Positions 51,099-59,185 of a stretch of DNA of 64,000 bases are shown piece by piece. The position numbers and the translations under genes are program-made. This stretch comes from Actinopolymorpha alba DSM 45243 (lineage in GTDB: Bacteria; Actinomycetota; Actinomycetes; Propionibacteriales; Actinopolymorphaceae), in assembly GCF_000373925.1 (NCBI RefSeq), contig NZ_KB892757.1:102618-166617 (forward strand), read 5' to 3'. Under the pieces are notes generated by a model. It worked only from the letters and a program-made list of their open reading frames with translations, did not search any database and was not told where the DNA came from. Numbering within the stretch: position 1 is the first letter of the stretch; each line of letters starts with the position of its first letter.

Positions 51099-51112
51099 GG
51101 GACCTTCGGCAC
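51099..51112. promoter_or_regulatory. DosR-type box (one mismatch)
   Basis: GGGAC-CTTC-GGCAC, with one base off in the right arm, 36 bp upstream of the second Acg-type gene and right next to a palindromic element. Confidence 0.5.
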
Positions 51113-51147
51113 TGGACGATCAACCGGACCGGGCAGAGTCTGTTGCC

Positions 51148-52131
51148 ATGTTCGTGTGCCTCGACCTTCGCAAGCACGCGGAGGACTTGGTGGACAAGGC
51201 GCGAATGGCACCGTCCCTCCACAACGCCCAGCCGTGGGCGTTCCGTATCAAGTCGAACGCCGTCGAGATCTACCTCGATCATTCTCGCGACGTGCCCGTC
51301 CTCGATCCTGCCGGGCGGCAGATGCTGATCGGCGTGGGCGCGGCGGTCTTCACCATCCGCCTGGGCATCTCCCTCCTCGGCGCGACACCCACCACGGCCC
51401 TGCTACCCGGGCCCGAACGTGGCGAGCTCGCCGCCTCGGTGACCCTTGGCCCCGAGCACCTGCCGGCGATGGAAGAGGCGCGGCTGATGCAGCAGGTGCC
51501 CCTGCGCCGAACGATCCGTGACCGGTTCGATCCGCAGGTGCCGGCCAAGGTGCGCGAGGAGTTGACGGCCGAGGCCACGGAGGAGACCGCGACGCTGACC
51601 TGGGTCACGGACCCGGCGCAGCGGACGGAACTCGCCCACCTCGTGGCGCTGGCCGAACGCCGCGAACAGGCCGATCCGCGGATCCAGGAGGAGCTCGCGC
51701 GGTGGGTGGGTGGGCGCACCGTGCGGTACGGCTCGGGCATTCCCGAGGAGGCGCTTGGTCCGAGTGGTGAGAGCGGCCGGGAGGAGTTCCAGCAGCGGGA
51801 CTTCGCCGGCGGGCGGCCGAGGTTCTCCCCGGCGTCGGTGGAGCAGGAGATGGAGCCGACCATCGCTGTGCTCACCACCGACGGCGACCGCCCGGTCGAC
51901 TGGCTGCGGGCAGGACAGGCGCTGATGCGGGTCCTGCTCACCGCGACCGCCCACGGTCTGGCGGCGTCGTACCTCAACCAGCCGCTGGAGCTGCCGGATC
52001 TGCGGCCCCGGGTCCGGGAAACGCTGGCGCTGGTGGGGTTCCCGCAGCTCATCCTCCGGCTCGGGCGGCCGATCGGCGGCTGGCCACTCCCAACTCCGCG
52101 CCGCCCCGTGGCCGATCTACTGCGCCCCTGA
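51148..52131 (+). CDS. Acg-type nitroreductase-family protein
   Basis: A 327-residue relative of the protein at 37.6 kb, with the same length. KARMAPSLHNAQPWAFRIKS is the FMN-site segment; the second half carries DWLRAGQALMRVLLTATAHGLAASYLNQPLE and LRLGRPIGGWPLPTPRRPV. DosR regulons typically contain several of these. The ATG at 51148 is chosen because the domain begins there; its ribosome site is weak, so coupling to upstream translation or a leaderless start is possible. Right end of the dormancy island. Confidence 0.91.
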   Translation: MFVCLDLRKHAEDLVDKARMAPSLHNAQPWAFRIKSNAVEIYLDHSRDVPVLDPAGRQMLIGVGAAVFTIRLGISLLGATPTTALLPGPERGELAASVTLGPEHLPAMEEARLMQQVPLRRTIRDRFDPQVPAKVREELTAEATEETATLTWVTDPAQRTELAHLVALAERREQADPRIQEELARWVGGRTVRYGSGIPEEALGPSGESGREEFQQRDFAGGRPRFSPASVEQEMEPTIAVLTTDGDRPVDWLRAGQALMRVLLTATAHGLAASYLNQPLELPDLRPRVRETLALVGFPQLILRLGRPIGGWPLPTPRRPVADLLRP

Positions 52132-52792
52132 CCGGCACTGCACCACGTGATCAACCCCAGGTCTGCCGCGTACGGATCGTGGGCGGTTTCTGACAGTTGA
52201 TCATGGAAGCTTATTCAAGGCTCCTTTGCTCCGGCAGCTTGCGGCATCGTGAAGGGAGCGGGAGGCGGCTTGGTGGCGGCGTCTCGGCGAGGAAAGCGCC
52301 GCATCTGCGCCAGGTCGAGACGGCGCCGCAGGTGTGTCTCACATTGTGTACACCTTCTGGGGTGCCAGGCAGGACATTTCCCTACCAGGCAAGGCAAATT
52401 CGCCTAGTTAGGTGGAAACTTGCCGCGTGAGGTCCACCAAAGGGTGTACACAATGTGAGACCGGAGCCTGATTTCTCACTATCCGATACAGCCGGGTGTA
52501 CGCCATTCGAGACAGCCGCCACCCCACGCGGTATCTCCCCACGAAGCACGCTGAATTCTGCGGCCTGGCGGGAATTGCTCCGTGACGCCGCCGCCGTCTC
52601 ACATGATCGAGCTCGGGATCGCTCACTGGGTGAGACGCTCGCCGAGGTCGTCGTCACTTTGTTGGAGGAACGTCGGCAAAGGAGCCGACAATCCTCCAAC
52701 AAGTCCCCAAGTCCAGACCGACCAAATCCCTTGGCCGGCCCCACTCCTCCAGGTCTGACAACCCGGGCCTAACCGCGGCCTAACCGGCGGCT
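52132..52792. other. Intergenic region with two repeat elements
   Basis: A 660-bp convergent gap with no convincing gene. A divergent copy of the 42-kb element occupies about 52206-52300 (GCGGCATCGTGAAGGGAGCG, CGGGAGGCGGCTTGGTGG). A long inverted repeat follows. From 52470 to 52790 I see nothing further; local GC falls slightly below the neighbours. Confidence 0.6.
52337..52460. repeat. 124-bp inverted repeat, 18-bp perfect arms
   Basis: TCTCACATTGTGTACACC (52337-52354) pairs perfectly with 52443-52460. The 88-bp interior is AT-richer than its surroundings and codes for nothing recognisable. The layout resembles a small non-autonomous mobile element, but no clear target duplication is seen. 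Confidence 0.75.
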
Positions 52793-54175
52793 TCAGATGG
52801 TGGTGGGTAGCTCGTTTCCGGCCTCACGGACAGCCCGGCGCGGGTCCACCCGCAGGAGCAGCACGAAGCCGACCACGAAGAAGAACAGCAGGGCGACGAT
52901 CGCCGGCCGGTAGGAGTTGGTGAGCTGGTGGACGAGCCCGAACACGAGGGTTCCAAGCCAGCTCGTGCCGCGCTCACACGCCTGATAGAGGCTGAAGTAC
53001 TCCGCTTCCCGACCTTTCGGGATGAACTGGCTGTAGAGCGAGCGCGACAGCGCCTGGGTGCCGCCCAACACGATGCCGATGAAGATGCCGAGGATGAGGA
53101 TCGGCAGCGCCGTCCGCTCGGGGAGGAAGTAGGCCGCCACCACGATCGCGATCCACACCCACAGCGCCCCGAGGATCGTTCGCCGGCTGCCGAACCTTCC
53201 GGCCAGCCGCCCGAACCACAACGCGCCCCCAAAGGCCACGAACTGCACGAGCAGGATCGTCGCGATGAGGATGTTCTGACCGAGACCAAGCTCGCGCGCG
53301 CTGTAGATCGACGACGCGTAGATGACCGTCTGGACGCCGTCGTTGAAGAAGAGGTACGCGATCAGGAACAGCAGCGTCATCGGGTAGGCACGCGCCTCGC
53401 GCAGCGTCGTGAACAGCTGCCCGAGGTTCTGGCGTACGGCGTTCCCGTGCTCGGGTACGACCGCGAGCGGCGGCCGGCTCCGCAGCCGGAGGTAGGGGAT
53501 CAGGGTGAACCCACCCCACCACAAACCGGCGGACAGCAGGCTGATGCGGACGGCGGCGGTCGTCGACAGGCCAAGCAGCTCGTGGGTCTGGACCAGGCCC
53601 AGGTTGAGCGCCAGCAGTAGCCCGCCACCGAGATATCCGAGCGCCCAGCCGCGCGAGGACACGCGGTCGCGTTCGTCGGGTGTGGCGATGTCGCACAGGA
53701 TCGCGTCGTACACGACGATCGACGACGCGAGGCAGAGGTTGCCGACGAAGAGGAGCAGGACGCCGAGCTGCCAGTTGCTGCCGGCGACGAACACCATCGA
53801 CGTGGCGGCGGCCGCACCGACCCAGGCGAATCCGCCGAGAAGGTCCTTCTTGCGGCGGGAACGGTCCGCGAGCGCTCCAATGACCGGGAGCAGGATGGCC
53901 GACAGGAGCGTGGTGGCCGTGATGACGTACAGCGGCAGCGAGCCGGGGGAGACGGGGATCCCGAGGATGCGGAGATTCGTCGTGCACGGGTGCCCGGGAG
54001 TGCCCGGGGCCCCGCAGGCCGCGGTTTCGGCGACCGAGGCGAGGTAGGGGCTGAACAGCACCGTGAGGACGGTCGTGACATAGGCGGAGTTGGCCCAGTC
54101 GTAGAAGTACCACGCCCGTTGCTCGCGTTGGCGTTCGGCCGCGTCCGGATACGACGCCGTCGTCGCTGCTGTCAT
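52793..54175 (-). CDS. UMF1-type MFS transporter (Atg22-like)
   Basis: A 460-residue transporter with about 12 helices. The start RAWYFYDWANSAYVTTVLTVLFSPYL is the UMF1 hallmark, and YDAILCDIATPDERDRVSSRGWALGY is the family's central motif. Substrate unknown; relatives include amino-acid effluxers. It begins 7 bp after the upstream GDPD gene, so both are one operon. Confidence 0.92.
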   Translation of the reverse strand: MTAATTASYPDAAERQREQRAWYFYDWANSAYVTTVLTVLFSPYLASVAETAACGAPGTPGHPCTTNLRILGIPVSPGSLPLYVITATTLLSAILLPVIGALADRSRRKKDLLGGFAWVGAAAATSMVFVAGSNWQLGVLLLFVGNLCLASSIVVYDAILCDIATPDERDRVSSRGWALGYLGGGLLLALNLGLVQTHELLGLSTTAAVRISLLSAGLWWGGFTLIPYLRLRSRPPLAVVPEHGNAVRQNLGQLFTTLREARAYPMTLLFLIAYLFFNDGVQTVIYASSIYSARELGLGQNILIATILLVQFVAFGGALWFGRLAGRFGSRRTILGALWVWIAIVVAAYFLPERTALPILILGIFIGIVLGGTQALSRSLYSQFIPKGREAEYFSLYQACERGTSWLGTLVFGLVHQLTNSYRPAIVALLFFFVVGFVLLLRVDPRRAVREAGNELPTTI

Positions 54176-54182
54176 GGGAGGA

Positions 54183-54977
54183 TCATTCCGCCCATTGGCC
54201 CCGTGCGGCCAGCTCCCCCCTCAGGATGTCGATCCGGTCGGTGATGATGCCGTCGACGCCGAGGTCGAGGAGGGCGTTCATCTGGGCCGGGTCGTCGATG
54301 GTCCAGACGTGTACCTGCTTACCAAGGTTCTGGGCGCGTTCGACGAACTTCGGCGTGATCAGGCGGATCCCCTTGTAGCCGAGTGGCACCTGTACGCAGG
54401 GCGCGTCGTTCGCGAGCAGGTTGGTGAGGAAGCGGGGGAGTCCGAGCTTGAGCAGCGCGACGCCGAGTGGTGCCAGACCGGTCGCGACCCGCGGACCGAG
54501 GAGGCGATGGACCGCCTGGACGCGGTGACCGGCGAACGACGACACGCAGATCCGGTCATGCGCGTCGGTCCTCACGACCGCCTCGGCGAGTGGCCGGACC
54601 GCGTTGTCCTCCTTCACGTCGATATTGATGCGAATGTCCGGCCAGGTGCCGAGGATCTCCTCGAGGGTCGGGATGGGTTCGCGGCCGCCGATCCTCGCCC
54701 TGGCGACCTCGGCGTACGGCAGCTCGGCGATCGTGCCGGTCCGGTCGGTGACGCGGTCGAGGTCGTCGTCATGGAAGGCCACCAGGACGCCATCGGCCGT
54801 GGCGTGGACGTCGGTCTCGAGGTAGCGGTAGCCGAGCTCGATGGCGTTGGCGAACGCGGCCATGGAGTTCTCGATGCCGAGGTTGGGCCCGTAGCGGGCG
54901 CCACCTCGGTGGGCGAACGGAATCGGCCCCGGGTGGTCGAGGAACGGGTAGTGGCGCTTGCGTGACGTCGCGGGCAC
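54183..54977 (-). CDS. Glycerophosphodiester phosphodiesterase
   Basis: A 264-residue GDPD enzyme: IPFAHRGGARYGPNLGIENS holds the catalytic HRG and metal-binding glutamate, YLETDVHATADGVLVAFHDDDLDRVTDRTG the ExD and second histidine, and INIDVKE and HVWTIDD complete the site. It hydrolyses glycerophosphodiesters to glycerol 3-phosphate and an alcohol. No signal peptide is seen, so it acts in the cytoplasm. GTG start at 54977. Confidence 0.94.
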   Translation of the reverse strand: MPATSRKRHYPFLDHPGPIPFAHRGGARYGPNLGIENSMAAFANAIELGYRYLETDVHATADGVLVAFHDDDLDRVTDRTGTIAELPYAEVARARIGGREPIPTLEEILGTWPDIRINIDVKEDNAVRPLAEAVVRTDAHDRICVSSFAGHRVQAVHRLLGPRVATGLAPLGVALLKLGLPRFLTNLLANDAPCVQVPLGYKGIRLITPKFVERAQNLGKQVHVWTIDDPAQMNALLDLGVDGIITDRIDILRGELAARGQWAE

Positions 54978-55034
54978 GCCGGAAGTATGCCGGGTCAGTG
55001 GCGGGCTGTCCGGTGATTCATGATCAGGATCCCA

Positions 55035-55077
55035 TCAACCTGGGGTTGACGCACCCGTGCGGTCAACCTAGGGTTGA
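55035..55077 (+). promoter_or_regulatory. Promoter with two tandem palindromic operators, leaderless
   Basis: TCAACC-N3-GGTTGA occurs at 55035-55049 and 55063-55077, 28 bp apart. The -35 TTGACG (55046-55051), a 17-bp spacer and -10 TAGGGT (55069-55074) overlap them, placing the transcript start at or next to the ATG (55082). The downstream protein has an HTH, so autoregulation is likely. Confidence 0.72.
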
Positions 55078-55081
55078 CTGC

Positions 55082-55777
55082 ATGACGCCGCCACCCAGCC
55101 TTCAGGACCTCATCGACATCGTCCGGCGCGACTCCTCCAACGATGTCCTCGACCAACTCGCCACCGCCCGCGCGATGGTCGCCGATCTCAGCGAGACCGG
55201 CGACGCGCTGCTCGGGCACTACGTCGACCGGGCCCGCGGCACCGGCCGGTCATGGACCGAGATCAGCAACGTTCTCGGCGTCACCAAGCAAGCGGTCCAC
55301 AAGCGGTTCGCGACCAGCGGGGTGCCGGTAGGGGAGTTCGAACGCTTCACCGACCGCGCACGCAACACTCTGGCGGCCGCGACCGAGGCGGCCCGAGGGT
55401 TCGGGCACGCCTACGTCGGCACCGAGCACCTGCTCCTTGGGTTCTATGCCGAGCCCGAGAGCATCGCCACGAAGGTCCTGCTGTCGGTCGGGGCCACCTC
55501 GGACGACGTCGCGACGGCCGTCCTGGCGCTAACGCCGAAGCGGGCCGAGACCCCCGAGGGCGCGTTGCCACGCACCCCCCGTGCGAACGCCGCACTTGAG
55601 GGTGCGGTCATCGTGGCTCTCGAGCTCGGCCACGACTACGTCGGTACCGAACACATCCTGCTCGCGCTCTACCAGGATTCGGCCGGCATCGCGGCGCGGG
55701 TGCTCGCCCAGCTCGGCCTCGGTCAGGACACGGCGCAGGCGAAGGTGATCGAGGCCCTGTCGGGCTACCGGTCCTGA
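55082..55777 (+). CDS. Clp N-terminal-domain protein with HTH region
   Basis: A 231-residue protein. Residues 1-85 include an HTH-like segment (GRSWTEISNVLGVTKQAVHKRF). Residues 88-228 are two Clp-N repeats: TDRARNTLAAATEAARGFGHAYVGTEHLLLGF and TPRANAALEGAVIVALELGHDYVGTEHILLALY. There is no AAA+ ATPase domain. Such proteins are thought to be transcription or proteostasis regulators. The 3' end overlaps the convergent ABC gene by 13 bp. Confidence 0.87.
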   Translation: MTPPPSLQDLIDIVRRDSSNDVLDQLATARAMVADLSETGDALLGHYVDRARGTGRSWTEISNVLGVTKQAVHKRFATSGVPVGEFERFTDRARNTLAAATEAARGFGHAYVGTEHLLLGFYAEPESIATKVLLSVGATSDDVATAVLALTPKRAETPEGALPRTPRANAALEGAVIVALELGHDYVGTEHILLALYQDSAGIAARVLAQLGLGQDTAQAKVIEALSGYRS

Positions 55778-57720
55778 CCGCCGACCGACACCCCCAACGG
55801 TGTTGTTCCGGCCCCGCTCGGGCTTCGCCCATCCGGGCCCACCCCCAACCCGGCGGGCTCGTCCTGGTCGAACTGCGTGCGGTACAGCTGCTCGTAGCGA
55901 CCTCCGGCGGCGAGGAGCTCCACGTGGGTGCCGCGCTCGATCACCTGGCCGTCCTCGATGACGAGGATCAGGTCGGCCGCCCGCACCGTCGACAGCCGGT
56001 GTGCGATCACCACCGCGGTCCGACCGGCGAGCGCCTCGCCGAGCGCCGCCTGGACCGCCGCCTCCGACGTGGAGTCCAGATGTGCGGTCGCCTCGTCGAG
56101 GATGACCACGCGGGGACGGGCCAGCAGCAACCGGGCGATCGTCAGCCGCTGCCGCTCGCCACCCGAAAGCCGGTACCCGCGCTCGCCCACCACCGTGTCG
56201 AGCCCATCCGGAAGCGAGGCCACGAGGTCGTCGAGGCGAGCACGCCGCAGGGCCGCCCACACCTCGTCCTCGGTGGCGTCAGGTCGGGCCAGGGCGAGGT
56301 TCGCGCGGATCGTCTCGTGGAAAAGGTGCCCGTCCTGGGTCACCATCCCGAGAGTGTCGCGGATCGCGTCGAAGGAAAGGTCGCGAACGTCGACGCCTGA
56401 CAGGCGTACCGCTCCTGAGTCCACGTCGTACAACCGCGGGATGAGCTGGGCGATCGTCGACTTCCCGGCACCGGAGGAACCCACCAGCGCCACCATCTGG
56501 CCCGGCTCGGCGCGGAACGAAACACCGTGCAGCACCTCCACGCCTCCGCGCCGGTCCAGCTTGGCGACCTCCTCCAGTGAGGCCAGGGAAACCTTGTCGG
56601 CGGAGGGGTAGCTGAAGTGAACGTCGTCGAACTCCACCGAGACCGGACCGTCCGGCACGGTGACCGGGTTGGGCTTCTCCTGGATCAGGGGAGCGAGGTC
56701 GAGGACCTCGAAGACCCGCTCGAAGCTGACCAGCGCGCTCATCACTTCCACCCGGGCGCTGGCGAGTGCGGTCAGCGGCGCGTAGAGCCGGGTCAGCAGC
56801 AGGGCGAGGGCAACCACGTCACCCGCGTCGAGTTGGCCACGCAGGGTGTAGAAGCCGCCGAGGCCGTAGACGAGGGCCAGTGCCAGCGCCGACACCAGGG
56901 TCAGCGCGGAGATGAACACCCACTGCACCATCGCGGCGCGCACACCGATGTCGCGGACCCGCCGCGCCCGCAGCTCGAACTCGGAGGACTCGTGCGCCGG
57001 CCGGCCGAACAGCTTGACCAGCGTGGCTCCGGGAGCTGAGAACCGCTCCGTCATCTGCGTACTCATCGTCGCGTTGTGGTTGGCGGCCTCCCGCTCCATC
57101 CGGGCCAGCCGGTTGCCCATCCGGCGCGCGGGCACCACGAAGATCGGGAGCAGCACCAGTGCGAGCACGGTGACCTGCCAGGACAGACTGACCATCACCA
57201 CGAGCGTCAGGGCCAGTGCGACGAGGTTGCTGACAACCCCGGACAGCGTGTCGCTGAACGCCCGCTGGGCGCCGATGACGTCGTTGTTGAGGCGGCTCAC
57301 GAGCGCGCCGGTGCGGGTACGCGTGAAGAACGCGATCGGCATGCGTTGGACGTGGTCGAACACCGTGGTGCGCAGGTCGAGGATCAGCCCTTCACCGATC
57401 CGGGCCGAAAGCCAGCGCGAGACGATCCCGATCCCGGTCTCGGCCACCGCGATGACCGCGATGATCAACGCGAGACTGACGACGATCCGTAGCTCCGCAC
57501 GGGTGACGATCGCGTTGACGACCCGTCCCGCGAGCACCGGTGTCGCCACTGCCAGGACCGCGCTGGCGACGCTGAGGATGAGGAACGTGATCAGGAGAGG
57601 GCGGTGCGGTGTGGCGAACGACCCGATCCGGCGCAGGGTTGCCCGGGAGAAGGGACGGCGGTCCTCCTCGGCGTTCATCGCGTGGTAGAGCGACATCCAC
57701 GCGGTCGTCTCCATGTCCAT
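55765..57720 (-). CDS. ABC exporter (fused TMD-NBD), C-terminus extended by a repeat
   Basis: A 651-residue half-exporter. Six helices (residues about 35-310), then Walker A GSSGAGKST, signature LSGGERQRLTIARLLLARP and Walker B RVVILDEATAHLD. After the normal end (ELLAAGGRYEQLYRTQFDQDEPA) the last 28 residues include GVGPDGRSPSGAGTT from a palindromic-element copy. The export substrate (drug or lipid) is unknown. It probably works as a homodimer, since no partner gene is adjacent. ATG 57720 has AAAGGA. Confidence 0.92.
   Translation of the reverse strand: MDMETTAWMSLYHAMNAEEDRRPFSRATLRRIGSFATPHRPLLITFLILSVASAVLAVATPVLAGRVVNAIVTRAELRIVVSLALIIAVIAVAETGIGIVSRWLSARIGEGLILDLRTTVFDHVQRMPIAFFTRTRTGALVSRLNNDVIGAQRAFSDTLSGVVSNLVALALTLVVMVSLSWQVTVLALVLLPIFVVPARRMGNRLARMEREAANHNATMSTQMTERFSAPGATLVKLFGRPAHESSEFELRARRVRDIGVRAAMVQWVFISALTLVSALALALVYGLGGFYTLRGQLDAGDVVALALLLTRLYAPLTALASARVEVMSALVSFERVFEVLDLAPLIQEKPNPVTVPDGPVSVEFDDVHFSYPSADKVSLASLEEVAKLDRRGGVEVLHGVSFRAEPGQMVALVGSSGAGKSTIAQLIPRLYDVDSGAVRLSGVDVRDLSFDAIRDTLGMVTQDGHLFHETIRANLALARPDATEDEVWAALRRARLDDLVASLPDGLDTVVGERGYRLSGGERQRLTIARLLLARPRVVILDEATAHLDSTSEAAVQAALGEALAGRTAVVIAHRLSTVRAADLILVIEDGQVIERGTHVELLAAGGRYEQLYRTQFDQDEPAGLGVGPDGRSPSGAGTTPLGVSVGGQDR
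55800..55850 (+). repeat. Palindromic element, copy 8 (3' end of ABC gene)
   Basis: Forward copy of the CGGGCTTCGCCC-core element, translated antisense as the C-terminal tail of the ABC exporter. It is 23 bp beyond the stop of the convergent Clp-N gene. Confidence 0.88.
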
Positions 57721-57795
57721 CCGGACTGGGTCCTTTCAGTGCTGGGCTACTCGGTGACATCAAAGGGAGGGCGCCCGGTAGCGGCGCCCTCCCGG

Positions 57796-58668
57796 TTAGG
57801 ACTGCGGTGGCGCCCGAAAGTCATCGGCGTGGTCGAGCGCCCACTCCTGGAGCGTACGGGCAGGCTTCCCGGTGAGTTCCTCCACCACACTGGTGATCTG
57901 TTGCGGCGCGGGCGCGGCAGTTTGGGCGCCCACGACGAGGGCGTCGACCAACGGAGCTGGATAACCCGCCGCGAGCATCTGCTCCCGCGCGACCTCCGGC
58001 GGGATCTGTTCGTAACGCAGCGGCCGACCGATGGCCTCGGCGATGGCCTGGACCTGCTCAGCGCCGGTCAGTGCCCAGGGTCCGGTCAACGGGAGCTTCG
58101 CGCCCGCATGACCGTCGCTGGTGAGAACGCGTACGGCGGCGGCGGCGATGTCCCGCTCATGAATCAGCGGTCGAGCCCCGCCGAACGGGTCGCGGACTAC
58201 GCCGCCAGCACGGATCTGGTCAGCCCAGCCGAGGATGTTGCTCGCGAAGCTGCTGGGACGCAGGAAGGTCCACGCCATCCCGGACCGCTCGATCGCGCGC
58301 TCCACGTCGGCATGGAACTGGTTGATCGGATCGCTCTGCTGGTCCGTGTCGTCGCGGACGCCCAGCGACGACAGGTAGACGATCCGGCGGGCGTGCCGGC
58401 CGACCACGCTCAGGACCGCCGGTACGAGGTCGGCGGTGAGGAACGGCCAGACCAGGAACACCGAGGTGACCCCGTCCAGGGCCGGTTCCAGGGTGTCGGG
58501 CGCGGACAGGTCGCCGCGGACGACCTCGACTTCGCTGGGCAGGTCGGCCGACTCGGGGTGGCGTGCCAGCGCGCGCACCCGGGCGCCGGCGTCGAGCAGC
58601 TGGGAGACGACCTGCCGGCCGACGGTTCCAGTCGCTCCGGTCACCAGGATCAGGTCCTGCTCTGTCAT
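57796..58668 (-). CDS. NmrA-like NAD(P)-binding protein
   Basis: A 290-residue atypical short-chain dehydrogenase-like protein: ILVTGATGTVGRQVVSQLL is the dinucleotide site (GxxGxxG), followed by VRGDLSAPDTLEPALDGVTSVFLVWP, and YLSSLGV and FLRPSSF. NmrA-type proteins sense NADP or act as quinone reductases. Transcribed from a promoter with a MerR-type operator, suggesting redox or electrophile control. No MerR gene is in the window. Confidence 0.9.
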   Translation of the reverse strand: MTEQDLILVTGATGTVGRQVVSQLLDAGARVRALARHPESADLPSEVEVVRGDLSAPDTLEPALDGVTSVFLVWPFLTADLVPAVLSVVGRHARRIVYLSSLGVRDDTDQQSDPINQFHADVERAIERSGMAWTFLRPSSFASNILGWADQIRAGGVVRDPFGGARPLIHERDIAAAAVRVLTSDGHAGAKLPLTGPWALTGAEQVQAIAEAIGRPLRYEQIPPEVAREQMLAAGYPAPLVDALVVGAQTAAPAPQQITSVVEELTGKPARTLQEWALDHADDFRAPPQS

Positions 58669-58725
58669 TCGGCGTTCCTCTCTGGGACTTCACGAGCTCG
58701 CCGACGGTCCGGCGACCTGGAGAGG

Positions 58726-58756
58726 ACGCTAGGACCTCAACCTTGGTTTAGGTCAA
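58726..58756 (-). promoter_or_regulatory. MerR/SoxR-type promoter with 19-bp spacer
   Basis: Read on the minus strand: TTGACC (58756-58751), 19-bp spacer, TAGCGT (58731-58726). The spacer region holds the near-palindrome CCTCAACCTTGGTTTAGG (58735-58752), the form bound by MerR-family activators. Drives the NmrA-like gene, 58 bp downstream. Confidence 0.7.
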
Positions 58757-58785
58757 CAGCGCCGGCTGGCCTGGGCGCCGCCGAC

Positions 58786-59052
58786 TTACAGGTTGTCCGA
58801 GTAGAAGTCGACGAGCCGATCGACGGCGGCGTCGACGTACTCGGGCTCGTCGTACATCTCGTAGTGGCCGGCGCCGTCGATCACCATGAGATCGACTGGG
58901 TTGGGCGCCAGTTTCCAGAGCTGCATGCCGGACTCGTAGGAGCCCGTGTTGCCGATGCGTCCGGCGAGGATGACCCGCCCGGGCTTGGCCGAACTGAGCG
59001 AGAACGGTCGACCGTCCCGCCCGCCCGTCGGCCACTCAACGTGCTCGATCAC
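58786..59052 (-). pseudogene. C-terminal fragment of an alpha/beta hydrolase
   Basis: 88 residues. VDLMVIDGAGHYEMYDEPEYVDAAVDRLVDFY is the C-terminal end of a DUF1100/YcjY-like alpha/beta hydrolase and has the catalytic histidine. The nucleophile elbow and the rest (about 200 residues) are missing. The N-terminal half of the remnant is only weakly like the family. It lies in a patch of truncated genes. Confidence 0.7.
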
Positions 59053-59074
59053 GATGTCTCCTTGGAAGTGCTGA

Positions 59075-59124
59075 CCGTCTGCCCAGGTCAGGGGATCTCC
59101 ATACGCCCTGACCTGGGCAGACGG
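59075..59124. repeat. Perfect 19-bp-arm hairpin
   Basis: CCGTCTGCCCAGGTCAGGG (59075-59093) pairs perfectly with 59106-59124. It sits between two gene remnants. Confidence 0.82.
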
Positions 59125-59185
59125 GGCGAGACTGTGGTCCCTGGACCCGTAATCGTCCGGTGGCCTAACGGCTTGAGTCGATCAG

